DNA of 41,490 bases from Mesorhizobium sp. (lineage in GTDB: Bacteria > Pseudomonadota > Alphaproteobacteria > Rhizobiales > Rhizobiaceae): NCBI RefSeq assembly GCF_005063415.1, contig NZ_SUEG01000033.1:4314-45803 (forward strand). Reading direction: 5' to 3'. Below the pieces are notes generated by a model. That model searched no databases. It saw nothing but the letters and a program-made list of their open reading frames with translations, and was not told where the DNA came from. Below are positions 16,473 through 24,519 of the stretch, piece after piece. The first letter of the stretch is position 1; each line of letters begins with the position of its first letter. A program made the position numbers and the translations under genes.

Positions 16473-19172
16473 ATGTTTGAAAGCCTGATTGGCCTCGTCG
16501 CCATCATCGCCCTGTTCGTCATCATTTCACGCCAGCAGAGCCGCATCGGCCTGATCGAGCGCGAGCTTGGCGCCTTGCGCAGCCTTGTGCTTTCAGGCAC
16601 GCCTGTGCTGCCGCCGCAAGCCAAGGAACCGGCTGCAAACGACAGCAAATCGGCGGATGCCGCAATGCCGCCGGCGGCCGCAGCCAACATGGCCGCATCG
16701 CCAGGGACCGCAGCGGTAGCATCAGCCACAGAGGCCGATGCCGATACAACGGCGCCGTCCGCACCGGAGTCGGCGCAACCGGCGGCAGCGGCGAAGGCCG
16801 CCCGCCAGTCCGACGTCGAAACGGCTCTCGGTACCCGCTGGGCGGTCTGGGTCGGCGGCATCGCGCTGGCGCTGGGCGGCCTGTTCCTGATCCGCTACAC
16901 CATCGAGGCCGGCATTTTCGGGCCACGCGTGCGGCTTGCCATGGCGGCGGCACTCGGGCTGGTGCTGGTCGCCGGCGGCGAGTTCATCCGGCGCACCGGC
17001 TTCAGGGTGCCGGTGCAAGGTGCCGCCGGTGCCTATATCCCGGCGATCCTGACGGCGGCCGGCGCCTTCATCCTGTTCGGTACCGTCTACGCGGCGTACA
17101 GCATTTATGGCTTCATCGGCCCGACGCTCGCTTTCACGCTGCTCGGCGCCATCGGCGTGGCGACGATCGCGGCTAGCCTGGTCCACGGTCAGGCGCTGGC
17201 CGGCGTCGGCCTGCTCGGCGCCATGGTGACGCCGCTACTGGTCGCCTCGCAGGCGCCCAATCCGTGGGCGCTGTTCGGCTACCTGGCGATCGTGCTCGCC
17301 GCCACCGGCGTCATCGCCCGCATCCGCGACTGGAGGCTTTTGATGGCGGCGGCTTTCGTCGCTAGCGGCATCTGGACCATCCTCTACATGACCGACGCGC
17401 CGGCGGCCGACCTTTCAGCGATCCTCTTCATCAACGCGGCGACCCTGGCCGTGCTTGCCTTTGTCTGGCTTGGCCGTCGCGGCGAAGCGGTCGCCGGCAG
17501 CGGCTTCGATTGGCCGTCGATCGCGCCGGGCTTCTTCGTCGGCCTCTCGGCGCTGGCCCTGTTCGTCGATCCGGTCTTTGCCGCCGCCGGCGATGCCTTG
17601 CAGGGCGCAGCCCTTGTCGCAGCCCTGGTGGCGGTGGCGCTCTATCGGCCGCGGGCGCTGGCACTGCTGCACGCCGCCGGGCTGGCGACGGTGCTGGTCT
17701 ATCTCGGCATCATTCCGCCGACCACGGTCGCCGTCGATTTTTCGGGCGGCGCTCTCGGTGTCGATGGCGTGCCGGTTGTGGCGTCCGATGCCTTGATGCT
17801 CAGGATCGGCATCGCGCTGGGCCTGGTCTTCATCGGCGCCGGCTTTTGGGCGGCGCGCCGTTTTGCGGCCCCTGCCTGGCTGCGTGCCGCCGCATGGGCG
17901 GCCTGGAGCGCTGTCGCGCCACTGGTCATCCTGCTGGCGCTCTGGTCTACCTTCGGCAATCTCGACCGTGACCTTGCTTATGCGGCGGTCGCAGCCGTTT
18001 TGGTCGGAGTCTTCGTCGCCGGCGGCGAGTGGATAGCGCGCGGCGAAGCGCCGCCGCTAACCGGCGGCGCTGCTGTCTCCCTCGCGCTCGGCGGGGCGGC
18101 GATTGCCGGCCTGCTGATGCTGCACATGGCCTTTGGTTCGGGCTGGACAACCACCCTGCTCGGAGCAGCCGCCGTCGTGCCGGCGCTGGCAACGCGCTGG
18201 CGTAGCTATCCGGTGCTTGGCTGGATTTCGGTTGGTGCGGTGATTGCCGTGCTCGGCCGCGTTGCCTTCGACCCGACCATCGTCGGTGCCGAGTTCCTGT
18301 CGAAGACGCCGGTGTTCAACTGGCTGCTGCTTGGATATGGCGTGCCGGCGCTCGCCTTCGGCTTTGCCGCCTGGCAACTCGCCCGCACCACCAATGGCCG
18401 GCCGCGCCTCGCCGTGGAGGCCGGCGCCGCGCTGTTTGCCCTGCTCACCGTCGCCATGCTGGTGCGCCATGCCATGCATGGCGGCGTCATCGATACGGCT
18501 GCTGCGACGCTTGCCGAACAGGCGATCTACACGCTGATCGCAATCGGTGCGGGTGCCATCATGGTCGCCATAGACATGCGCTCGCCAAGTTCGGTGCTGC
18601 GCTACGGCTCGATTGCAGCGGGCGTGGTCTCGGTCGCTTTCATCGTCCTCCAGCATTTTCTGGCGCTGAACCCGTTGCTGACGGATGAATCGACCGGCAG
18701 CATTCCGGTGTTCAACCTTCTGCTCCTCGCCTACCTCTTGCCGGCGGTTGCGGCAGGCGCATTGGCACTCTATGCCCGTGACAAGCGGCCGCAATGGTAT
18801 GCGGCGATGCTGGCGGTGGTGGCGGCGGTGCTCGCGTTTGCCTATGCCACGCTGTCGGTCAGGCGCCTGTTCAAGGGCGAGTTCATCGGGCTGTGGAGCG
18901 GTCTCGGCCAACTCGAGACCTATACTTATTCGGCACTGTGGCTGGTCATCGGCGTGGTGCTGCTCACCGCCGGTGTCTGGCTGAAGTCCCAGGTGCTGCG
19001 CATAGCATCGGCGGCGCTGATCTCGGTCGCCGTGCTCAAAGTCTTCGTCTTCGACATGTCGGAGCTGGAAGGCGTGCTGCGGGCGCTGTCCTTCATCGGC
19101 CTCGGCGCGGTGCTCATCGGCATCGGCTTGTTCTATCAGCGTCTGCTGACAAGAGCAGCGAAAGGGACGTAA
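16473..19172 (+). CDS. Large DUF2339 polytopic membrane protein
   Basis: An 899-residue inner-membrane protein of the DUF2339 family. The N-terminal membrane segment (about 3-20) is followed by a short coiled-coil-like stretch (QQSRIGLIERELGALRSLV). An Ala/Pro-rich linker runs to about residue 108. The conserved entry motif RWAVWVGGIALALGGLFLI comes next, and about 25 or more hydrophobic helices fill the rest of the protein. The C-terminus has the family segment LRIASAALISVAVLKVFVFD. The function of the family is unknown; a transport or cell-envelope role is often guessed. It is a single gene with no obvious partner. Confidence 0.92.
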   Translation: MFESLIGLVAIIALFVIISRQQSRIGLIERELGALRSLVLSGTPVLPPQAKEPAANDSKSADAAMPPAAAANMAASPGTAAVASATEADADTTAPSAPESAQPAAAAKAARQSDVETALGTRWAVWVGGIALALGGLFLIRYTIEAGIFGPRVRLAMAAALGLVLVAGGEFIRRTGFRVPVQGAAGAYIPAILTAAGAFILFGTVYAAYSIYGFIGPTLAFTLLGAIGVATIAASLVHGQALAGVGLLGAMVTPLLVASQAPNPWALFGYLAIVLAATGVIARIRDWRLLMAAAFVASGIWTILYMTDAPAADLSAILFINAATLAVLAFVWLGRRGEAVAGSGFDWPSIAPGFFVGLSALALFVDPVFAAAGDALQGAALVAALVAVALYRPRALALLHAAGLATVLVYLGIIPPTTVAVDFSGGALGVDGVPVVASDALMLRIGIALGLVFIGAGFWAARRFAAPAWLRAAAWAAWSAVAPLVILLALWSTFGNLDRDLAYAAVAAVLVGVFVAGGEWIARGEAPPLTGGAAVSLALGGAAIAGLLMLHMAFGSGWTTTLLGAAAVVPALATRWRSYPVLGWISVGAVIAVLGRVAFDPTIVGAEFLSKTPVFNWLLLGYGVPALAFGFAAWQLARTTNGRPRLAVEAGAALFALLTVAMLVRHAMHGGVIDTAAATLAEQAIYTLIAIGAGAIMVAIDMRSPSSVLRYGSIAAGVVSVAFIVLQHFLALNPLLTDESTGSIPVFNLLLLAYLLPAVAAGALALYARDKRPQWYAAMLAVVAAVLAFAYATLSVRRLFKGEFIGLWSGLGQLETYTYSALWLVIGVVLLTAGVWLKSQVLRIASAALISVAVLKVFVFDMSELEGVLRALSFIGLGAVLIGIGLFYQRLLTRAAKGT

Positions 19173-19186
19173 GGGTCAAGTTGCAT

Positions 19187-19217
19187 GAATATTCAAGATG
19201 GAATATGTGAATATTCC
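19187..19217. promoter_or_regulatory. Palindromic operator of the vapBC operon
   Basis: Two perfect GAATATTC palindromes (19187-19194 and 19209-19216) lie 22 bases apart centre to centre, about two helical turns. The second half also forms GGAATAT-GTGA-ATATTCC (19200-19217). The site lies just upstream of the ribosome-binding site of the antitoxin gene, where VapBC complexes usually bind to repress their own promoter. Confidence 0.75.
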
Positions 19218-19232
19218 AAAGGAGATATTCAG

Positions 19233-19475
19233 TTGCCTCTCTATATTCGCGACGACGAGGTGGATGCGCTGGCCGCAAAACTGCAGCGTGAGACCAACGC
19301 CCCGAGCAAGACGGAAGCAGTGCGGACCGCGCTTTTGCACGAGCTCGAGCGCAACCGCGCCCGCAAGCCCCTGCGCGACAGAATTGCGGCGCTACAGGCC
19401 AGGTATGCTGCGTTGGGGCCGCCCGATCCCAACTTCGACATGAAGGCGTTCACCGACGAGATGTGGGAAGATTGA
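19233..19475 (+). CDS. vapB: VapB-type antitoxin (type II toxin-antitoxin)
   Basis: An 80-residue antitoxin of the Rv0623/PSK-type VapB group. The N-terminal DNA-binding ribbon and helix read PLYIRDDEVDALAAKLQ...TEAVRTALLHELER. The C-terminal part, with NFDMKAFTDEMWED, would wrap the toxin. TTG 19233 is preferred: AAGGAG lies at the ideal distance upstream and the protein then starts directly at the ribbon. A longer form from ATG 19185 would be translated through the operator. The stop overlaps the toxin start (TGATG), typical of coupled TA pairs. Confidence 0.9.
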   Translation: MPLYIRDDEVDALAAKLQRETNAPSKTEAVRTALLHELERNRARKPLRDRIAALQARYAALGPPDPNFDMKAFTDEMWED

Positions 19476-19891
19476 TGTTCGTCGATGCGTCGGTCATCGT
19501 CGCCATTCTCGCCAAGGAACCGGGTTGGGCGGAATTGCTCAAGCGAATCTCTGGTGCCGGCAGTCCGCTGCATATTTCTGCGCTTGTTCGGCTCGAGGCG
19601 ACACTTGCCCTTGGACGCATAAACGCCGTTTCCAAAAAGCCGACGCCCGAATTGCTGGCCGTGGCGCGCGATCTGGTCGATTCGTTCATTGTCGAAATCA
19701 GTGCCCGCAATGTACCTATCGACGAGGACATCGGCGCGCGCGCTACCGACGCGAGCATCCGCTACGGCAAGGCGGTCGGTCATCCGGCCGATCTCAATTT
19801 TGGCGATTGCTTCGCCTACGCCTGCGCAAAGGCCCTAAATCTTCCGTTGCTCTACAAGGGCGACGATTTTCTTCAGACGGATCTGGCGTAA
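19475..19891 (+). CDS. vapC: VapC-type PIN-domain ribonuclease toxin
   Basis: A 138-residue PIN-domain toxin. The acidic metal site is visible: D4 in MFVDASVIVAIL, Glu in ALVRLEATLAL, and Asp residues in HPADLNFGDCFAYACAKAL. VapC toxins cut tRNAs or rRNA when the antitoxin is degraded. The start ATG 19475 overlaps the antitoxin stop; an in-frame ATG 12 bases upstream lacks support. All key residues appear intact, so the pair is probably functional. Confidence 0.92.
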   Translation: MFVDASVIVAILAKEPGWAELLKRISGAGSPLHISALVRLEATLALGRINAVSKKPTPELLAVARDLVDSFIVEISARNVPIDEDIGARATDASIRYGKAVGHPADLNFGDCFAYACAKALNLPLLYKGDDFLQTDLA

Positions 19892-19919
19892 CCGGCGTTT
19901 TGACAATCGGATGCAAGCC

Positions 19920-19948
19920 GGGAATAAACCTGCCACTGGCAGCGTTAT
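19920..19948 (+). promoter_or_regulatory. Probable ECF-type promoter of the sigma/anti-sigma pair
   Basis: GGGAATAAAC (from 19920) and CGTTAT (19943-19948) leave 17 bases between GGAAT and CGTT. GGAA.-N16/17-CGTT is the general form of ECF sigma promoters. It lies about 110 bases before the sigma gene. The spacer contains the small palindrome TGCCACTGGCA. Autoregulation is common in this family, so self-recognition is likely but inferred. Confidence 0.6.
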
Positions 19949-20056
19949 TCAGTTGCTTGGGTGACCGGGGCGGCGGACCGCTTCGCGCTGGCCGCTTGCG
20001 CCGCGCTGCAAAGGCGCGTTCAATCACCACGGACAGGGGCCCCAGAACCAGCGGTC

Positions 20057-20569
20057 ATGGACGAAAAGAAGGCAGCAATCCTTGGAGAAATACCGCGTCT
20101 GCGCCGCTATGCACGCTCGCTGTTGCGCGACCGCGATTCCGCCGACGATCTCGTCCAGGATTGTCTCGAGCGGGCGCTTGTGCGGCTCGACAATTGGCAG
20201 ACAGGAGAAAGCCCCAGGAGGTGGCTGTTTACGATCATGCACCATTTGTTCATCGACCAGATGCGCAAGGTGAACCGGCGCGGCGAGGCGGCGATGCTGC
20301 CGCTCGAGGCAAGCGAGGCGCAGGCAGCACCCGCCGAGCAGGTCGAGAGCATCGCCTCACGCGAGATCGTCGACGCGCTGCAGGCGATCAGCCCGGACCG
20401 GCGCGCGGCGCTTGTGATGGTCGCCATCGAAGGGTTTTCCTATGCCGAAGCCGCCAACATCCTTGGAGTTCCCGCCGGCACCTTAATGTCGCGCATCGCG
20501 CGCGGGCGTGAGGAACTGCGCGCGCTGCTGGATGATACCGCGCGCCGCCGCTCGATAAGGATCGTCTAG
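20057..20569 (+). CDS. ECF-family RNA polymerase sigma factor
   Basis: A 170-residue sigma-70-family extracytoplasmic-function factor with only regions 2 and 4. Region 2 reads LRRYARSLLRDRDSADDLVQDCLERAL, then RWLFTIMHHLFIDQMRK. Region 4 has the helix-turn-helix GFSYAEAANILGVPAGTLMSRIARGREELR. ATG 20057 is used because it gives the standard N-terminus; the frame extends upstream without family similarity. The gene is followed after two bases by its anti-sigma factor. The inducing signal is not visible. Confidence 0.93.
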   Translation: MDEKKAAILGEIPRLRRYARSLLRDRDSADDLVQDCLERALVRLDNWQTGESPRRWLFTIMHHLFIDQMRKVNRRGEAAMLPLEASEAQAAPAEQVESIASREIVDALQAISPDRRAALVMVAIEGFSYAEAANILGVPAGTLMSRIARGREELRALLDDTARRRSIRIV

Positions 20570-20571
20570 AA

Positions 20572-21366
20572 ATGAGCCGGCGCGATTTCTCCGAACGCGA
20601 CATCCACATGGCTCTCGATGGCGAGTTGCCGGGCGACGAGCGGACGGCCTATGAGGCATGGCTCGAGGCCAATGCCGAGATGAAGGCCAAGAGCGCACGC
20701 TACGCCGCCGACCGGGCAGCGTTGCGCGCAGCCTTTAACGGCGTGCTGGACGAACCCGTCCCGGTGCGGCTGAGCAAGGTGGTGCAAGGCGAGGCGCCGG
20801 TGGTGAGAGCGGCGCCGTCGCGCTCGCGTTGGTGGCTTGCGGCCGCCGCTGCCGCTATCCTGGTGATTGGCGGCGCTGGCGGCTATCTTGCCGGCATCGG
20901 CCGCCTTGGCCTGGAAAACACGGCCGAGGACCAGCTTGCCGAAGAGGCGATCGCCGCCCACGTCATCTATGCCGCCGAAAAGCGGCATGCGGTGGAAGTG
21001 CCGGCAAGCGACAAGGATCATTTGCAGAGCTGGTTGTCGAACCAGGTGGGTTTGAAGCTCGTTGCACCGGATCTGGCGGCGCAAGGATTCCAACTGGTCG
21101 GTGGCCGGCTGCTGCCTGCCGGCCAGGGCAAGGCCGCGATGCTGCTTTATGAGGACGACAAGGGCGAGCGCATATCACTCTTCGTCACCGCCGAATCGGC
21201 AGCCAAGGCCAAGGGCACTTATGGGTCGGAGGAAGATGGTCCTGCGGCTGTCTACTGGCTGGACAAGGGTTATGGCTGCGCCGTCGTCGGCTCGCTGCCG
21301 CGCGAGCGGCTGGCCGCGGTGGCCAAGAGCGCCTATGGCCAGCTTCTGGCGGGCTTGCAAAGCTAA
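20572..21366 (+). CDS. Membrane anti-sigma factor lacking a zinc-binding motif
   Basis: A 264-residue single-pass membrane protein. The cytoplasmic N-terminus (SERDIHMALDGELPGDERTAYEAWL) resembles the anti-sigma domain but lacks the HxxxCxxC zinc motif. One membrane helix spans about 86-108. The C-terminal 155 residues would be periplasmic and include the FQLVGGRLLPAGQGKAAMLLYED and VYWLDKGYGCAVVGSLPRERL segments known from related rhizobial anti-sigma factors. The only cysteine lies in the periplasmic domain. It should hold the upstream sigma factor at the membrane until an envelope signal releases it. Confidence 0.88.
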   Translation: MSRRDFSERDIHMALDGELPGDERTAYEAWLEANAEMKAKSARYAADRAALRAAFNGVLDEPVPVRLSKVVQGEAPVVRAAPSRSRWWLAAAAAAILVIGGAGGYLAGIGRLGLENTAEDQLAEEAIAAHVIYAAEKRHAVEVPASDKDHLQSWLSNQVGLKLVAPDLAAQGFQLVGGRLLPAGQGKAAMLLYEDDKGERISLFVTAESAAKAKGTYGSEEDGPAAVYWLDKGYGCAVVGSLPRERLAAVAKSAYGQLLAGLQS

Positions 21367-21574
21367 TCAGGCTCTCGTTTTTCCGGAGCCGCGCCCATAC
21401 TTAAACACGGAGGTCCTTCAAAGCCTTTCCGCGACCTGCCTGCCGTCAAAACTGTCACAATTCGGCCCTAATCGAGGTGCGATAGCGCTTGCTGAATGCT
21501 GGCACTTCGGCTGGTGTGACCGATGTTTAGACTAGGGCCGTTTCCACAACCCAATCGAGGTTTTCTCAGCCCGC

Positions 21575-22681
21575 ATGCCTGCCGAGATTCGCAAGGCCCG
21601 CGCGTCCGACGTCGATGACCTCGCCGCCATCGAAAAAGCCGTTTTCTCGAGCGATCGCATTTCTCGCCGCTCCTTTCGCCAACTGATCGAACGCGACACC
21701 GCCGAACTGCTGGTTGGCGAAAGCGATGGCCGCGTCGCCGGCTATGCAGTCGTGCTGTTTCGCAAGGGCAGCGGCGTCGCGCGGCTTTATTCGATCGCCG
21801 TCGGTCCATTTTTCGGCGGCCGTGGCGTTGGCCGGCTGCTGCTGGAAGAGGCCGAGGCCGCCGCTTTCGAGCACGGCCGCATGATGCTTCGTTTGGAAGT
21901 CCGCCAGGACAATCCGCGCGCGATCCAGATCTACGAGCAGAGCGGCTACCGCAAGATCGGCCGCGAACTGGACTATTACGAGGATGGCGCCACGGCGCTG
22001 CGCTATGAAAAGACCTTGCGCGGCGACATTCCGGTCGCCACCGAAGTGCCGTTTTATCAGCAGACTTGCGAATTCACCTGCGGACCATGCTGCCTGATGA
22101 TGGCGATGGCTTACTTCGGCCCCGGATTCGTGCCGGACCCGGTGATGGAAATCCGGCTGTGGCGTGAGGCGACGACCGTTTTCATGATGTCCGGCCCCGG
22201 CGGCTGCGAGCCGTTCGGGCTTGCCGTCGCCGGCTATGAGAGCGGGCTTGCTGCTGAGATCTATGTCTCCTTCTACGGCGCGCTGTTCCTGCAGTCGGTG
22301 CGCAGTGAAGACAAGCGCCGGGTGATGGAACTGGCGCAGGTCGACTTTCGACGCCGCGCGGAACTTTACGGCATCCCGGTGAATTACCGTTCATTCGGGC
22401 TTGACGACATTCGCACCGCGATCGCAGAGGGAAAACTGGTACTGGTCCTGATCAGCGGCTTCCTGATGTTCGGCAAGAAGGTTCCGCACTGGGTATTGGC
22501 CATCGGTGACGATGGCGATCATATCCTGATCCACGACCCCTGGGTCGAGGACGAGCGGCAGGAGACGATCCTCGATGCTGCCAACATTCCCGTGCCTTAC
22601 GGCATCTTCATGAACATGGCGCAATTCGGCCGCGACGGATTGCGCGCCGCCATCACTCTCGGAAAGCGCGACAGCCAATGA
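21575..22681 (+). CDS. GNAT acetyltransferase fused to a C39-like cysteine peptidase
   Basis: A 368-residue two-domain protein. Residues 1-148 are a RimI-like GNAT N-acetyltransferase with the acetyl-CoA loop GRGVGRLLL (82-90) and the NPRAIQIYEQSGYRKIGRE segment. Residues 155-360 are a C39-like papain-fold peptidase (DUF3335 type). Gln162/163, Cys169 in FTCGPCC, His305 in PHWVLAIG and Asp321 in HDPW give a complete catalytic set. It has no signal peptide, membrane segment or ABC-transporter domain, so it is not a bacteriocin exporter. Its stop overlaps the ATG of the RimK-like ligase, so the two are surely co-translated. The likely job is acylation and cleavage of peptides or protein tails made by that ligase. 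This is inference. Confidence 0.88.
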   Translation: MPAEIRKARASDVDDLAAIEKAVFSSDRISRRSFRQLIERDTAELLVGESDGRVAGYAVVLFRKGSGVARLYSIAVGPFFGGRGVGRLLLEEAEAAAFEHGRMMLRLEVRQDNPRAIQIYEQSGYRKIGRELDYYEDGATALRYEKTLRGDIPVATEVPFYQQTCEFTCGPCCLMMAMAYFGPGFVPDPVMEIRLWREATTVFMMSGPGGCEPFGLAVAGYESGLAAEIYVSFYGALFLQSVRSEDKRRVMELAQVDFRRRAELYGIPVNYRSFGLDDIRTAIAEGKLVLVLISGFLMFGKKVPHWVLAIGDDGDHILIHDPWVEDERQETILDAANIPVPYGIFMNMAQFGRDGLRAAITLGKRDSQ

Positions 22682-24141
22682 CCTGGGTCATCCTTACCGG
22701 CCGGCAGAACGATCTCGATCAGGTGGCGACGCCGCACAAGATCATCACCAATCGCGACTACCTTGCCCATCCGGCACTGTTTCGCGGTCAGCGGCCGAAG
22801 GTTATCAACCTGTCGAACAATTACGGCTACCAGAGCCGCGGCTATTACGCTTCGCTGCTCGCCGGTTCGCGTGGCCACAAGGTCATCCCGACTGTCGAGA
22901 CGATGATCGATCTGTCGGAGCGCAAGCTCTACGAGCACGCGTTGCCGGAACTCGAACTCGCACTCAACAAGTGCCGCAAGGATTTGGGCGGCGCTTTCCC
23001 GCAGAAGGTCTGCATCTTCTTCGGCATAGGACCGTCCAGGATCTGGGACCGCTTCGCCAAGCTGCTGTTCGACTGGTTTCGTGCCCCGGCGCTCGAGGTC
23101 CACATCAGGGACAGCGCCGAATGGGCCTCGATCCGCAAGATCGGCTTCCATCCTCTGGCCAGGATGACCGAGGACGAGGAAACGCACTTTCTCCAGTGCC
23201 TGGAGACCTACACCAACCGCGAGTGGCGCGACACCAAGGGCCGCACGCCGGCGCGCTACACTTTCGCCACGCTGGTCGATCCGCATGAGGAACTGCCGCC
23301 GTCGGAGATTTCGTCGCTGCGCCACTGGGCCAAGATCGCTGAAAAGATGGGCGTCGAAATCGAGCCGATCACCAAGCGGGATCTGGCCAAGCTCGCCAAC
23401 TACGACGCGCTGTTCATCCGCGAGACCACCTCGATCTCCAACCACACCTACCGCTTTGCCCGCCGCGCCCAGCAGGAAGGTATGCCGGTCATCGACGATC
23501 CGCTGTCGATGATCCGCTGCACCAACAAGGTCTATCTCAACGAGCTGATGACCTACAACAAGGTACCGGTGCCGCCGACGGTGATGATTGCCGGCACCTC
23601 GGACCTGGAAGTTGCGGCACAGACGCTGGGCTTCCCCCTGGTGCTGAAGATCCCGGACTCCTCGTTTTCGCGCGGCGTCAAGAAATGCGGCACCTTCGAA
23701 GAGTTGAAAACGCTCGCAACCGAATGGCTGGAGGATTCCGACCTCCTGATCGCACAAAAATTCATTCCGACGGAATATGACTGGCGCGTCGGCGTCCTCG
23801 GCGGCCAACCTTTGTTTGCCGTCCATTATCTGATGGCCAAGAAACATTGGCAGATCGTCAATCATAAGGCCAACGGCAAGCCCGACCAGGGCGGCATCAA
23901 GACCTTCACCCTGAAGGAAGCGCCGGCCCATGTCGTCGAGACGGCGGTGAGCGCGGCGCGCTGCATCGGCGACGGCCTCTACGGCGTCGACCTCAAGGAA
24001 ACCAAGGACGGCGTCTTCGTCATCGAGGTCAACGACAACCCCAACCTCGACCACGGCTGGGAAGACTCCGGCGAGAAAGACGACGTCTGGGTGCGGCTGA
24101 CGCAGTGGTTCCTGGAGCGGCTGGACCGGCCGGGCCGATGA
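22678..24141 (+). CDS. RimK-like ATP-grasp ligase with RLAN N-terminal domain
   Basis: A 487-residue ATP-grasp amidoligase. Residues 1 to about 200 form the N-terminal domain found only in this RimK subgroup (RimK-like ATP-grasp N-terminal, with VINLSNNYGYQSRGYYASLLA). The ATP-grasp fold covers about 225-480. K284 and K324 (FPLVLKIPDSSFSRGV) are nucleotide contacts. DWRVGVLGGQPLFAVHY follows, and FVIEVNDNPNLDHGWED (E450, N452, N454) binds the metals. RimK itself adds glutamates to ribosomal protein S6. This subgroup is longer and its substrate is not known to me. ATG 22678 overlaps the peptidase stop. The fixed pairing with a GNAT-peptidase protein suggests one pathway of peptide ligation and trimming. 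Confidence 0.9.
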   Translation: MTWVILTGRQNDLDQVATPHKIITNRDYLAHPALFRGQRPKVINLSNNYGYQSRGYYASLLAGSRGHKVIPTVETMIDLSERKLYEHALPELELALNKCRKDLGGAFPQKVCIFFGIGPSRIWDRFAKLLFDWFRAPALEVHIRDSAEWASIRKIGFHPLARMTEDEETHFLQCLETYTNREWRDTKGRTPARYTFATLVDPHEELPPSEISSLRHWAKIAEKMGVEIEPITKRDLAKLANYDALFIRETTSISNHTYRFARRAQQEGMPVIDDPLSMIRCTNKVYLNELMTYNKVPVPPTVMIAGTSDLEVAAQTLGFPLVLKIPDSSFSRGVKKCGTFEELKTLATEWLEDSDLLIAQKFIPTEYDWRVGVLGGQPLFAVHYLMAKKHWQIVNHKANGKPDQGGIKTFTLKEAPAHVVETAVSAARCIGDGLYGVDLKETKDGVFVIEVNDNPNLDHGWEDSGEKDDVWVRLTQWFLERLDRPGR

Positions 24142-24163
24142 CATCCGAATTGAGGGGAAAAAG

Positions 24164-24436
24164 ATGCTGTTCTTCGTAACCGAGGATTTTCGCGGCTGCG
24201 ACCGTGAGGAGATCTACCGCCGTTTCCGCGACCAGGGCCGCCTGAAGCCGGACGCGCTCCTCGTGCACCACAGCTGGATCGCAGCGGACATGAGCCGCTG
24301 TTTCCTGCTGGTGGAAGCCGATGACATCACGCTCCTGCAGCGGTGGGTCATCGAATGGGCGGATCTGGTCGAATTCGAGATCGTTCCCGTGGCGACGAAC
24401 AAGGATATGGTGGAGGCATTGAGCGGACACCTCTGA
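24164..24436 (+). CDS. DUF3303-like small protein
   Basis: A 90-residue alpha-beta protein that begins MLFFVTEDF and has LLVHHSWIAADMSRCFLLVEAD, typical of the DUF3303 ferredoxin-like fold family. GAGGGG precedes the ATG by about 6 bases, and the gene starts 22 bases after the ATP-grasp stop, so it is probably in the same transcript. A role with the ligase system is possible but is supported only by position. Confidence 0.75.
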   Translation: MLFFVTEDFRGCDREEIYRRFRDQGRLKPDALLVHHSWIAADMSRCFLLVEADDITLLQRWVIEWADLVEFEIVPVATNKDMVEALSGHL

Positions 24437-24519
24437 CCCGCGCTTCGACGAGCAATATCCAGAAATTGTATTGATGGCAGATGTCCAGGCTGAGCCGCCG
24501 GCTCGCCAGGCTGCCGCAC

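Noticed and set aside
22597..24144. Antisense open frame of about 515 codons over the ATP-grasp gene
   Set aside because: Shadow frame. The sense strand has complete ATP-grasp motifs and coupled start and stop.
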